Source of the DNA: Beta vulgaris subsp. vulgaris
Lineage: Eukaryota > Streptophyta > Magnoliopsida > Caryophyllales > Amaranthaceae
Reading direction: 5' to 3'
Length of the DNA: 64,000 nt
NCBI RefSeq assembly: GCF_026745355.1
Contig: NC_079202.1
Coordinates: forward strand, 40,193,322-40,257,321
Shown: one piece after another, positions 24,136-34,560 of the stretch
Layout: each line of letters opens with the position of its first letter
Numbering within the stretch: the first letter of the stretch is position 1
Notes under the pieces: generated by a model
Told to the model about the DNA's origin: nothing
The model's database searches: none
Seen by the model: the letters and a program-made list of their open reading frames with translations, nothing else
Program-made: the position numbers and the translations under genes

Positions 24136-24360
24136 TCCTTGGACGTCTAATCTCACTAGTGAATATATACCAACTTTTAAATTCTAAGGAAATTCCGGCA
24201 CCATTTTCCTACAGTTCTCCAAGTACACAATGTAGATAATTGCTTATCTATCTCCACATGTACCCAGAAAATAATGTAGAGAAATGATAAGCTAATACTT
24301 TCCTCATAATTGAAAATAAGATACACATTCACTACCTAAGTGAGATCAAGCGTCCAAGAA
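24136..24360 (-). ncRNA. Foldback in leader of the minus-strand TNP2 gene
   Basis: Read on the minus strand, the arm at 24360-24339 (TTCTTGGACGCTTGATCTCA...) pairs with the arm at 24157-24136 (...TGAGATTAGACGTCCAAGGA) at about 20 of 22 positions. Inner arms (TCTGGGTACA with TGTACTTGGAGA) pair with wobbles. A small hairpin GTCCC/GGGAC lies just outside. It is ~200 bp upstream of the TNP2 reading frame and homologous to 26364-26583. Whether it is an RNA precursor, a leader structure or an old MITE is not shown. Confidence 0.5.
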
Positions 24361-24429
24361 CAGTCCCAAATTGGGGACTATTCAAGACTTACTCCTAATT
24401 AGTAAGTCTTAAACGGGTATTTATGCATA

Positions 24430-24764
24430 TCATGATGATTATAACAACTTGTAGATTTCATAGTTAAATTACATTGTTTTCATACAATCTCATATTAAGA
24501 AATATAAACAAATTGTCATATTTTACTCAAACAAGAACACATATTAATTTTTCTTCCTCAATATCCAACAAATTAAAAACAAGAAAATTAGGCTAAAAAC
24601 TTCTCAACACCAAAGAGGAGCAATTAATTATGAGAAGAGAGATAGTTTATTTGCCTTCCTTAGCTTCTTTTTCCTAAAATTAACAAACCACACATGGCAC
24701 ATTAATCACATAATTTAAGTAAGAAAAGCATCAATCAATAGAATTACAAATGATAAATGCAGGA
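24430..24764. other. AT-rich interval upstream of TNP2 leader
   Basis: No gene is seen. It is upstream sequence of the minus-strand transposase and probably contains its promoter, but no distinct motif stands out. Confidence 0.4.
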
Positions 24765-25085
24765 TCACACAACCCCAACCTCCCCACCCCTACAAGGCCT
24801 CCATAGCCGTCCTCCACCCCTTGCCCAGCCTCCCCCATCCTCCTCATCCCTCCCTGCCTACCCACCCACACCCTCCCCCACCCTCTGCCTAGACACACAC
24901 ACCCCTCCCTAGCCCCCCCAACCCTTGCCCACTCTCCCTCGCCTGCCCCCACACCTGCCCACCCACCCCTGCCCACCCACCCACCCACACACCCTCCCCC
25001 ATCCCCTTCCTAGCCACCTCATCCCTCCCAACCCTCCCACCCCCTACTAGCCCTCCCCCACCCCTACCCATTCTCCCCATGACGC
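24765..25085. repeat. C-rich minisatellite (G-quadruplex potential on minus strand)
   Basis: It consists of repeated CCCACCCACACCCTCCCCCA and CCCTCCCTAGCC-type phrases. It is compositionally like the G-rich block at 17960-18260 but in opposite strand orientation. It abuts the CACTA terminus at 25089. Gly-rich frames on the minus strand are artefacts. Confidence 0.9.
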
Positions 25086-25088
25086 CCA

Positions 25089-25410
25089 CACTAGAAAAAC
25101 GACGATTTTTGTCCCCTGATGTGCGTCGCACTGAAATGGAAACGACGCAAAAACCTATTTGCGTCGCATGCCACACTGTGCACGACGCAAAACACCAACA
25201 ACCAAGTATCAGGTACGAGCATTATGCGTCACACCCTTAGTATGTGCGACGCATATTTCCTTTTTGCGTCGCATGCTACTTTGGTGCGACACATATTGTT
25301 GCTTTTTAGTGGGGAGAAATTGAGGATAATCTGTGTCGCACTAAGGGTTTTATGCGACGCAAAAGAGCTATGTGCGTCGGACCCTCTGACCTGTCCGACG
25401 CAAATTACCT
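25089..25410 (+). repeat. Inner CACTA 5' terminus and GACGCA subterminal repeats
   Basis: About ten copies of GCGTCGCA/TGCGACGCA-type motifs occur in direct and inverted order after the CACTA end. Such motif arrays are the binding sites of the TNPA-type protein in this superfamily. Confidence 0.8.
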
Positions 25411-25429
25411 AGGCCCACCTATGAGTTTT

Positions 25430-26310
25430 CCTAACGGCTTTTCTTTTTCGAACCCTAACTCAATACAAACTACTACTGCTCTCTATCCCTCTCCTGCGAC
25501 ACACCCTATATCACCCTCGCTCACATTCGCCGATGCTCCCTAACTCTCGCTGGCGCAACCTTACTCTCGCCGGCGCACCCTCACTCTCGCCAGCGACTTC
25601 TGCTTCTGGCGTACCCGCACTGTCACACTCTTTATCTCTCTCTCTCTCCCCCCCTCTCTCTTATTCTCGGTCGTCACTGTCGCCGGTGCCCTCTTCGGCG
25701 GTGCCATCTTTGACATTCTTGCCGCCGGTGCCGACTCGCTGCACCGGTTCTCTCTCTCATTCTCGCCGCCGGTGCTCCCTTCACGTATTCTCATCTTTGA
25801 CATTCTTCTGGGCGCTCAATTCACGTCGCCGGTGCTTTCTCTCATTCACGCCGCCGGTGCCGACTTGTCGCATACTCGCCGGTGCTCTCTCCCATTCTCG
25901 CGGGCAATGTATGTATTTTTGTGTTGTTTTTAAAATTTTTATTTGTTAATTAACATTAATAATCATGCATTCTCTCACTTTGCCACTCGTTTACATTGTA
26001 TTTCAGTTGCGATTTGACGATTTTTCAATTTCACGTCGGAGTGTTTGTCTTCGCAGCTCCTTGAGAGCAGAGGTATGTATTACATCTTTTGTTATTTTCT
26101 GATTTACGTTAATTTAATGAATTATTATTTGGTTATATGATTAGGAATGTATATATGTGAATTGTTTGGTTATTATGTGATTGGGAAAGTATAAGTTGAA
26201 TCATAACCAAACCTATATGGACATACCTTAATGGGATAGGGAGGGAAATCTTAGGAATGGATTGGTTTTTGTTGTTTTATTGCAATGTGCATCATTTTCC
26301 TAGATACCCG
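25430..26310 (+). other. GC-rich leader region of inner CACTA
   Basis: CTCGCCGGCGC and GCCGGTGC phrases repeat between 25500 and 25910, then the sequence becomes AT-rich. The 138-codon frame here is Ser/Pro/Leu low-complexity and not convincing. The interval probably holds the promoter and an untranslated exon of the TNP2 gene. Confidence 0.5.
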
Positions 26311-26363
26311 TTCGAGGCTTACTCATTAGGAGTAACTCTTGAATAGTCCCCGGTTTGGGACTG

Positions 26364-26583
26364 TCTTTGAGTTTCTTATCTCACTTAGTATGTGAATAAA
26401 TGTTTTGTTTTTTATTCTAAGAAAGATCCCGCTCATTTCGCTAAGCGTCCTCTGGGTACATATGTTGATAGTTTAACTAATATCTTCATCGTGTACTTGG
26501 AGAACTGTAGGGAAGTGCTGCCAGATTTTTCTTAGAATTGAAAACCAAATGTTCATTCACTAGTGAGATGAGAAACTCAAGGA
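26364..26583 (+). ncRNA. Foldback in leader of the plus-strand TNP2 gene
   Basis: The arms 26364-26385 (TCTTTGAGTTTCTTATCTCA...) and 26562-26583 (...TGAGATGAGAAACTCAAGGA) pair at all 22 positions, allowing G-U. Inner arms ATTCTAAGAAAGATC (26414-26428) and GATTTTTCTTAGAAT (26524-26538) pair, as do TCTGGGTACA (26451-26460) and TGTACTTGGAGA (26492-26503). A small hairpin GTCCC/GGGAC is at 26346-26361. It lies ~100 bp before the TNP2 start. The counterpart at 24136-24360 has changed bases on both sides of the outer stem. Confidence 0.55.
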
Positions 26584-26686
26584 TGGGTTATGTTGTAGTG
26601 ATAAGGACCCAAATGGTCATGACTGCATTTGATAAACCACTTTGAATGATGTGATCGATTATGTTCTTGTTTGGTGTCTCTAGTGT

Positions 26687-28320
26687 ATGAATATGGATCG
26701 AAACTGGATGTATGGTAATCGAATTTCGACGACATTTCTACAAGGGGTTAACGAATTTATCAGAGTTGCGTTAGAACATCAATCGCAGAATGGGTCAAAG
26801 TTAGTCTTGTGTCCTTGTTGTGATTGCAATAACTCAAGGGGGTATCGTGAAATGGATCAAATTAAAGATCATGTGATTCTTCGTGGGTTTAAGAGTAACT
26901 ATACTAGGTGGACATGGCATAGAGGGTTTTATGATATGGGTATGAGCTCCACTAGCTTTTGTGATGATTTGCATGTTGATGAGGTTGAGGTTGAAATTAA
27001 AGGAGATGCTAATAATGAGAATTATAGGGTAGATGATGAAAATGATATGGTAGATGATGAAAATGATAGAGTAGATGAGATGTTGCACAATTTGGTGGAT
27101 GAACGAACTGATTGTCCGCATATGTATGATAGCATTTTAAGTGCAGCGAAAAAACCTATGTATCCGGGGTGTAAGAATTTCACTTAATTTTCTGGCATCC
27201 TCACATTGTTCAATATGAAATCGAAGCATAGTTGGACAGATAAAAGTCTAAGTGAGTTGTTCACTTTTTTACTAGAATTGCTACCATAAGGGAATGAAAT
27301 GCCCACTCTACCTACGAGGCAAAGAAACTGTTATGTCCATTAGGTATGGAATATGAGAAGATACATGCATGTCAAAATGATTGTTTGTTGTATCGAAACG
27401 AGTACCAGGATTTGCGCGAGTGTCTTAGGTGTGGAAAGTCTCGATACAAGGTAAAAGAAGGAAAGAAACTCCGACAAAGGTTCTTTGGTATCTTCCAATC
27501 ATTCCGCGATTTAGGCATTTATTTTCGGATGAAAAGAATGCTAAATTATTAAGATGGCATGCGGACGAGAGGAAGAAAGATGGGATGCTTAGACATCCGG
27601 CCGATACTCCGCAATGGAGAAATATCGACCGAAAGTTTCCCGATTTTGGAAAGAACCTCGAAATCTTAGGCTTGGACTTTGTACAGATGGGATGAACCTA
27701 TTTGGCACACTAGGTACCTAACATAGCACTTGGCCGGTTCTACTAACAATTTATAATCTCCCTCCCTGGTTATGTATGAAGCGTAAATTTATTATGCTAC
27801 CGCTTCTTATTTCGGGTCCTAAGCAACCCGGATATGACATAGATGTATATCTTGACCCACTCCTTCAAGATCTGAAATTGTTGTGGGATGAAGGTGTTTC
27901 CATGTTTGATGCGTATGCGAAAATTGACTTCACATTGCATGCCATGATATTTTGCACGATTAATGATTTCTTGGCTTATGGGAATTTGTCAGGGTATACG
28001 GTTAAAGGAGCAAAGGCATGCCTTATTTGTGACGAGGATATGATTGACAAGTGGTTACATCATTGTAGGAAGAAGGTGTACCTGCATTATCGTACATGGC
28101 TTCCTTTAGATCATCCATTCTGTAAGAAGAAAAAAAGTTGTTCAACGGAAAAGTGGAGATGAGAGAAGCCCCTATATCCTTACGTGGAAAAGAGGTTTCT
28201 AATAGGGTAAAGGATATTGAAACAATTTTTGGCAAGCCCTTCAAAAGTGTCTCAAAGAACTTATACAAGAAAAGATTTCAGTTTTGGGACCCCTTACAAT
28301 CACTATTTCAACATATTTTA
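26687..28320 (+). pseudogene. TNP2-type transposase of inner CACTA, 3' truncated
   Basis: It starts MNMDRNWMYGNRISTTFLQG at 26687, a classic Transposase-associated start, with LVLCPCCDCNNSRGY, IKDHVILRGF and YTRWTWHRGF following. An acidic linker with tandem VDDENDMVDDENDRVD follows. After a frame break the TNP2 core appears: CRLYRNEY-like YRNEYQDLRECLRCGKSRYK (27350-27450), VLWYLPIIPRFRHLFSDEKN and RWHADERKKDGMLRHPAD (27429-27695), then LLISGPKQPGYDIDVYLDPL, DEGVSMFDAYA and GYTVKGAKACLICDED (27776-28060). Similarity ends near 28290 (KKRFQFWDPL); the rest of the core, DUF4218 and DUF4216 parts are absent. Confidence 0.85.
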
Positions 28321-28329
28321 CTGTAAAAA

Positions 28330-28740
28330 ATAGAAGTTAATTCAAATGCAATGAAATTAAACAATTTAACTAGAATAAGTGAACAAATTATGCTTTGGAA
28401 AGTTACAAAATAAATGAAAAAGAGCAGATGAAGTGAGAGAGGGGAATTACCGAAAGAGGAGGAGAGAATGGCGTGGTGGTGGCGCTGTGTCATGGTGGCA
28501 TGCAACCCAATACTAAAATCAACCCACTAAGAGAAGAGAAGAGAAGAGAATAGAAGAGAATAGAAGAGAGAAAAGATAAGAGAAGAGTAGACAATGTGCG
28601 TGTAGTTTCCTGACGTTAGGGCTTTGGTGATGGTGAGCGCGATGCTCCGACGTTAGTTAGGGTTGAGTGAGTGCATGCGAGGGTGTGAGTGAGAGAGAGG
28701 GAAACTCGAGGGAGTGAGTGAGAGTGATAGTGTGGGCGCA
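28330..28740. other. Junction interval with GA-rich microsatellite
   Basis: AT-rich sequence is followed by AGAGAAGAGAAGAG repeats at 28530-28585. No gene seen. It belongs to CACTA-1 upstream sequence or to the broken edge of the inner element. Confidence 0.45.
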
Positions 28741-29012
28741 ATTTTAGTAAAGTGAAGGGTTTTGTTTATCCCTTCACCGCAGCCATTGGAAAACGAAGGG
28801 CTGCAGTTTTTGGGCTAAACACATCCCTTCACTAAAGTGAAGTGGTTAGCCCTTTACCGCAACCCTTCCAAAACGAAGGGCTATGGTTTTTAGGCTAACC
28901 GTAGCCCTTCACTTAAAAGGTTTTGGTTCCTTTAAAAACTGCAGCCCTTCGTAGACGAAGGGCTGCGGTTGGAACCTTTACATCGCAGCCCTTCCATTTT
29001 TCACCACTAGTG
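28741..29012 (-). repeat. CACTA-1 right terminus with subterminal repeats
   Basis: At least eight direct and inverted copies of CGAAGGGCTGCGGTTTT / GCAGCCCTTC occur before the terminal CACTAGTG (28741-29012). They match motifs at the left end. The following TTT is the target duplication. Confidence 0.85.
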
Positions 29013-29015
29013 TTT

Positions 29016-30578
29016 GATGGAAAAACCCTGTCAATAGGAGATGGGCAATTGGAAAATTAAGATTAAAATCAAACCATGAACGAAAGGTGAACAAAAGGAT
29101 CTTTAACTAATCTTCTCACTTTCTCTCTCTTCTTCAAATTCATTTTTAATGTTTTCTTTGAGTATAATCACAAGAAATCAAATTCAGAAATTTTTGTTTT
29201 TACTATGTTTGTATAATGAAATTGAGCATTCTATAAATATCATCATCATTATCACCTTTTCTCCTTCTTGTTTTTTTGTCATCTTGTTCTTACTCTTTGT
29301 TTGTTGTTGCAGATTGTTTTCGTGAATTTTCGCTTTCTTCTTCTTGTGACAATTGTAACACTTTGTTTGATTCTCTTTCTTTCTTCGAATTTTTTTCCAG
29401 AAAGTTCGTTGAAATCGCATGATTCTCTCGTTATTTTCAATAATTTGATGACTGAAATTTGACTCGATTTTTACACTAATTTTCATTGTAAATTAGAGAA
29501 TCTTTTTTGTACTAGTTCTATAATTCATGATGATATTTGCTTCTTTGTCGTTGTTTACTCTACCAAAAGTGAGCAGAAGATGCTCATCATCTTCTGCCGC
29601 TTCTACTTCCATGGCGATTTCTTCAAGGAAATGTTCGAGTGAGTTTTTTTAGTTAACAAATTAATTTTTTGTTCTTTTTTTTTTTTACTTAATTTAATTT
29701 CATCTGTTTACTATGGAATATAGATTTGCTGATGTATCCGTTACTATGCTGAATTTGATGCTTATGTGTTCTCAAAATTTCAGAAAACTTATTTAAAAAT
29801 TATAAAATTAAGCAAAGACTATGTAATTAAGCCATCACCTTTTTTCCTTTTTTTTGGGTGCTAATAAAGGTAAGTTATCAAAGTTCAGTACCAAACTAAC
29901 AGATGTTAGTTTTGAGTACCCAAACTGGAAATTTTTTAAGTTCAGTACCCAAACTGAAACAAAAGGCAAAATTCAGTATCCTATTGTGTACTTAACTCTA
30001 TTGTTTTCTTATATGTTTTCATCTCATTAATAATTAGGAGTTCTATTCGCATTGTTTTTGAAGAAATTCTCTAATGAACAACTCAAATTTTATCGAACAA
30101 TATCCTTTTATTGAAACTCAACTTTCATCTACATCATAGTGACGTAAATGAAATTTTATTTTAGGTTCTATCCAACTTCTAAATGTATACCAACTGACAA
30201 CATGTTCGGGCGTAGATGATGGCTATGTTTGGTAACACTACCTGAAATTCAGATGAAGCTGCTAAGGTAGCTGAAACTAATAAGGTGTAAAAACTTATAA
30301 GATAGTTGATTAGTTTAACTATTTGGCAGAACTAGTTGCATAAGTTGATTAATTATTTAAATTTTATAATTTTATTATTATAAGTTTAACACTATTTTTT
30401 TTTATTGTATAATAAACCCTGTTCCCAGAAAACACCCTCACAAGCGCTAAAACATCATGTAAACCCGAGTGTAAGGATAAGCGCGTGAAAATTTTAATCG
30501 AGTACCCAAAATCATACACACCGTGAAATGAAACCCAACTCATTGAGTCATTACAAACCAACCCGGAATACATCATTA
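29016..30578. other. Intergenic AT-rich region
   Basis: No gene with family similarity is seen. A candidate first exon at 29529-29638 is listed separately. The stretch 30410-30570 (minus-strand frame) looks less random (AAAACACCCTCACAAGCGCT) but I do not recognise it. Confidence 0.4.
29529..29638 (+). other. Possible orphan first exon (transit-peptide-like)
   Basis: From the ATG at 29529 the frame encodes MMIFASLSLFTLPKVSRRCS followed by a Ser/Ala-rich stretch, poor in acidic residues as in plastid transit peptides. It runs to a strong donor GTGAGT at ~29639. A CT-rich leader precedes it. No downstream exon is recognised, so this may be a relic or chance. No function can be assigned. Confidence 0.2.
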
Positions 30579-31019
30579 GAGCAACTCTAATGTTTGTAAT
30601 TTTGGACCTGCATGGAATATTTAAAAGTAGTGAGCAAGATTGCTCAACCATTAGAGCAAGATAATTGCTACATGTTTCATAACAACACCTGCTCCATCAA
30701 GCTACTTGCTTGACTTTAAAAAGGCAACACGGCTTGAAATTGGAAAAAAGTGAAGGTGATGCTCACACTCCATATGACTGGTGAGGCATCTCCATCCACA
30801 CTAAAGACACTTTTTTTTTTTGTTTCCTAGCTAATTATAATTGATTAAAAAATTAAAGTTGAAATATTGATTGAGATGTGGGACCATTCAAGTAACAAGG
30901 TATTGCAACTTCTCATTGGAAGACTTTGTATCTAGAGAACAATATTGCTTAAAAATTTGATGTGACAAGTCAATTATAAGGTGTTGTCATGTAATTGTAG
31001 CTCACCATTGAAGTTACTC
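30579..31019. mobile_element. PIF/Harbinger (Tourist-like) MITE, 441 bp
   Basis: Terminal inverted repeats GAGCAACTCTAATG and CATTGAAGTTACTC (11 of 14 match when inverted) are flanked by TTA on both sides (30576-30578 and 31020-31022), the target of this superfamily. It is non-coding. The next ~215 bp to 31237 contain nothing recognisable. Confidence 0.75.
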
Positions 31020-31237
31020 TTAAGACAAAAAATCTCTCAGAATCTACCCCTTATTTTTTTGTTCTGAACAATGTCTAATTATACCTTGTTTTCTAAGTAA
31101 CTCCACTGAATCAATCACGTGGGATCCCGGTCAACATCAAATTTGGAGTAGTTAAACTCCCAAATAAGTTGATTCTCAATACACAAATCAGGGAGATTAC
31201 CTGACTAGCATTATCAGCCATAATTTGAGAAAATATG

Positions 31238-31776
31238 CAGGGGCGGTTCTTGGCCCATGCAGTATAGGCGACGGAATAGGGCCCCAAAAATAGAGGGGCT
31301 CAAAAATATATTGTATGTATTAAATGTTTGAAAGAAAAAACAAAAGGAAAGCATTTGGATCAATGGTAAGGGATGGGTCAAAGGGGCGCCGGTTCAATTC
31401 TACTTAGGAGCAGTTTCTTTCTACTTTTGCTGTTTTAATTATGACTGCTGACTCGTCACCTATTCACATTAATAAACCATCACACATGGGTTTTTCTTCG
31501 GCTGCTTCAAATCCCTAACTCCCTATTAATGGCTACTCTCTTCTCTCTCCTCCTAACTCTCTCTCATTAATTTCTACTCATACTCCTATATTTTTTTTTT
31601 GCGATTTTCCAATAAAATTTACTCTATTTATATCTAAATATTTGTTTATCTATAATTATTTGATATGTTGAGAGTATTTTTTTTAATGGAGAATCTAATA
31701 TCTTTTATGAACTAAATATGAAAGGCCCAAATTTTAAGATAGCGTATAGGGCCCCCGCTATTTTGCCCCGCCCCTG
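31238..31776. mobile_element. hAT-type non-autonomous element, 539 bp
   Basis: It begins CAGGGGCGG and ends CCGCCCCTG. The flanking 8-mers AAAATATG (31230-31237) and AAAAGATG (31777-31784) differ at one base, fitting the 8-bp hAT duplication. GGGCCCC motifs sit just inside both ends. A B-box-like GGTTCAATTC lies at 31391-31400. Confidence 0.8.
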
Positions 31777-31784
31777 AAAAGATG

Positions 31785-33267
31785 AAGAAGAGGGATCGAA
31801 GACCAGCATTGCAATTAAGAAGCAGTATGAGAGAATGAGAAAGAAACATTAGAAAATAAATTAAAAAGATTTCAGGCATCTTATTTGAAAACATTAAAAT
31901 TTTTACTTTGTCAATTTCGTTCATTTTGGCCCTAAAATTTTATTTTTTGATAATTCTCAAACACCACTTATTCATTTTTGCACCTAAATGTTTGAACAAC
32001 TTGTCATTTTAGACACCTAAAATACTTTTCCAAACAAAGTCGATATCCACTGATCCACAATGAAAATACAATAGTTGATATATATATATGTATATAGATA
32101 TAGCGGGGGTGAAAAAAATCTTAAAATGAGAAGGATAAGTAGGATTGTTATCCATATTTTTTGAGTTAAATTTGCATATTTTTGGAACTAAATATGCATA
32201 TAACAGTTTTCGAACTACAATACATGTTCTTGAAAAATAAGATGTACATTGCATCAAAAAAGATGTACATGCTATGATAAAAGAAAAATTTGACTTTTAT
32301 AGTACAAAAAATATCGTTCTCAGCATGCGAATAAATCTTCTATTTAGAAAAAACACACACACGCAACATTAAATAGGTATATATTTTTATCATGTATAAG
32401 TAAAAATGTGAAATTATAAAAAGGTTTATAATTTGAAAATTCGGATTTAGAAAAATGTAAAAGATTACATTTGGCTATATTTTTATTTAATTTACATATA
32501 AATAAAAAAAGGGGTTATTGTCAATATAATTCAACTAAATAAAAGATAGAGGAAACTATATATTGGTTGAATACAACCAATTAAATATGTGTCGTAAGAG
32601 TACGCCTACTTTTAATTTAAAATTAAGCCGCGGCTCAAACCCAATATTAAGAAGAAAACACATAACCTTTGTGAATATAATGACTAGTTTATTCTATTTA
32701 ATGACCAGTTTAATCCATTTAGTTTTCACATTCTTGAATTCATTTAGTAACTAGTTTACTCTCTGTAATGGCTAACTTAATTCATTCGAAAAGATTGTCT
32801 GGTTAGTCTATAAAATCGTTCGTTGTATTTCGAGATTCAAAGGAAATAAAGGAAGGAGAAGAAGAAACGACTAAGTTGGCGTGAAATGTCTAAGCGTAGT
32901 ATTCGGTCAAAGTGAGATGAATAGACTTGTTAGAAGAATTTAGACTTAAATTTATCTAACTTTATATACAATTTAACCGCCTATTCTAATAATTTGTGGA
33001 ATACCAATAAGTTGAACCCCTAATCTAATTGTTCATTTCAATTTGCAGTGCTGGTAGGCGGGAAATAAACCTGAAACATTTTGCATACATTGAATCTTCT
33101 AACGCAATCATACCACAGTACCCATTGAAATGATCAAATAAGTTACCAGGAGCACTAGCAACTAGCGAATAAAAGCTTGTGGATGCATGGGTTCTGACAT
33201 TCACGCAGAAACTGTATGAAATCTACTTGTAACTCGTGCCACATTCTAGCAAGCAATCATAAGATAA
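31785..33267. other. AT-rich intergenic DNA
   Basis: No gene, repeat boundary or RNA is identified. Short frames are random. Confidence 0.5.
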
Positions 33268-33269
33268 TA

Positions 33270-33521
33270 CTTCCTCCGTTCCATAATAAGTGAAACACTT
33301 ACTATTTTAGAACGTTTCAAAATAAGTGAAACATACCTTAAATGGATAAAAGAAAGTGACAAAATGACAAGAGTGCCCATCACAAACTTGTGTGGTTTGC
33401 CTTTCTCTCTCCTACTTTTGATAATAAAAAGGGTATTTTATGACTTTTTGGCTTTTGAAAGTGATGTTTATTAAATCTTGTGCCCAATCCCTATGTTTCA
33501 CTTGTTATGGAACGGAGGAAG
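33270..33521. mobile_element. Mariner/Stowaway MITE, 252 bp
   Basis: The ends CTTCCTCCGTTCCATAATAAG and CTTGTTATGGAACGGAGGAAG are nearly perfect inverted repeats, with TA at 33268-33269 and 33522-33523. This is the classic Stowaway signature. Confidence 0.92.
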
Positions 33522-33547
33522 TAATACATTAGTGTCAAAACCTATTA

Positions 33548-33851
33548 CTTCCTTTGTTTTTGAACGAATTTTCTATTTCAATACAAAATACTCCATCTCT
33601 TTTTTTTTATCTTTCTCACTTTCCATTTACACATCTTCCAATGCACATTTTTGAACTTAAATATCTTTCATCATATATTAGTAAAAATTATAACGATTGA
33701 ATATTAATAATGTACTAATTGAGACGAATCAAACAAGATCCCACATGACTATATTTTTTATTTTAAATTGAAAAAAATTGAGAAGATTCTCTCTAAGTAT
33801 GAATAGTGTCAAGATTCTAAGTGAGAACGATAAAAAAAAAACCAAGGGAGT
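33548..33851. mobile_element. Degenerate Stowaway-like MITE, ~300 bp
   Basis: The left end TACTTCCTTTGTTTTTGAACG and the inverted right end (TACTCCCTTGGTTTTTTTTT) resemble each other and Stowaway ends. The interior phrase CAAACAAGATCCCACATGAC is, from memory, common in plant mariner MITEs. Confidence 0.55.
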
Positions 33852-33858
33852 AAATCTT

Positions 33859-34208
33859 AATTAGAGACGGAAATTTCAGTTTCTAAATGAGTACAATTCA
33901 TCTAAAATTATAGCTAGAGACAGATTTGAGATGGAAAATGAGACGTGTGCCACAAAAAAATTGGTGACAAAATTTTCACAACTCCATCTCAAACTTCAGA
34001 TATATTTTATTCCGTCTCAAATTTATTGCGATCGTATTTCATCTCAAATTTGAAACAATATACTCGTTACAAATTTCGAGACGGGAATTTTTAAAAAATA
34101 CATTTCAAGTTTGAGACAGAATTTTTTAGTGTACGTCTCAAAATTGAAAAGATCATTATATAAGCATCTCAAATTTTAGAAGGAATGATTACGCATCCGT
34201 CTCTAATT
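33859..34208. mobile_element. Inverted-repeat element with GAGACGG ends, ~350 bp
   Basis: TTAGAGACGGA at 33861 is mirrored by TCCGTCTCTAATTA ending near 34208. Several GAGAC / GTCTC motifs recur inside. Non-coding and MITE-like; superfamily uncertain because the target duplication is ambiguous. Confidence 0.5.
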
Positions 34209-34379
34209 ACTCCCTCTATTTTTCAACTTTCTATTTAATTAATTGTAGCAACACAAATCAAGGTAAGAAGAACCTTTCATATATTTAGAAAAGGAGAAAG
34301 AATTTATCTACTGAAAGTTGAAAAAAAAAGTGTTAATATCAACCACTGGAAAAATGGCAAAACACGCATGGGTGTTTTT

Positions 34380-34560
34380 ATTCAACTTATATGAACTTAT
34401 TGATCCTTATTAGATCGTATATATGAACTTATTAGTCTTTATTAGACCTTTTCCAAACTTATTAGATCTTATTTTGTGAGAAGGTCAATCCTTATTTTTA
34501 TTAAACTGAACTTGTTTGAACTTATTAGTCCTTATTAGACCTTACTAGAACTTATCTCAA
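34380..34560. repeat. AACTTATTAG-type short repeats
   Basis: Phrases such as GAACTTATTAGTCCTTATTAG and AAACTTATTAGATCTTATT recur with a loose ~10-bp period over about 170 bp. Simple-sequence-like; no gene. Confidence 0.7.

Larger units (their letters stand above)
25089..28320 (+). mobile_element. Inner CACTA element, 3' part missing
   Basis: It starts CACTAGAAAAACGACGATTT and has subterminal repeats of TGCGTCGCA / TGCGACGCA between 25119 and 25405, distinct from those of CACTA-1. A GC-rich leader and a plus-strand TNP2 gene follow. No matching right end with these motifs is found. The TNP2 similarity stops near 28290 and CACTA-1 terminal sequence follows, so the element was truncated. Confidence 0.75.
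11937..29012 (-). mobile_element. CACTA-1: En/Spm-type DNA transposon, ~17 kb, with a nested CACTA
   Basis: The left end is CACTAGTGGAAAAAAACGC and the right end, on the minus strand, is CACTAGTGGTGAAAAATGG. Both are flanked by TTT (11934-11936 and 29013-29015), fitting the 3-bp CACTA duplication. Both ends carry repeated subterminal motifs of the AAGGG(C/T)TGCGGTTT type. Inside, all on the minus strand, are a TNP2-like gene (about 23.9-20.7 kb) followed by a Transposase_24/Ulp1-like gene (17.9-13.3 kb). That is the usual two-gene layout, so the 5' end is at the right. Tandem repeats and GC-rich minisatellites fill much of the rest. Reading frames are decayed, so it is probably no longer autonomous. 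Confidence 0.85.

Noticed and set aside
25533..25949. 138-codon plus-strand frame
   Set aside because: Ser/Pro/Leu repeats from CTCGCCGG motifs in the CACTA leader; no family similarity.
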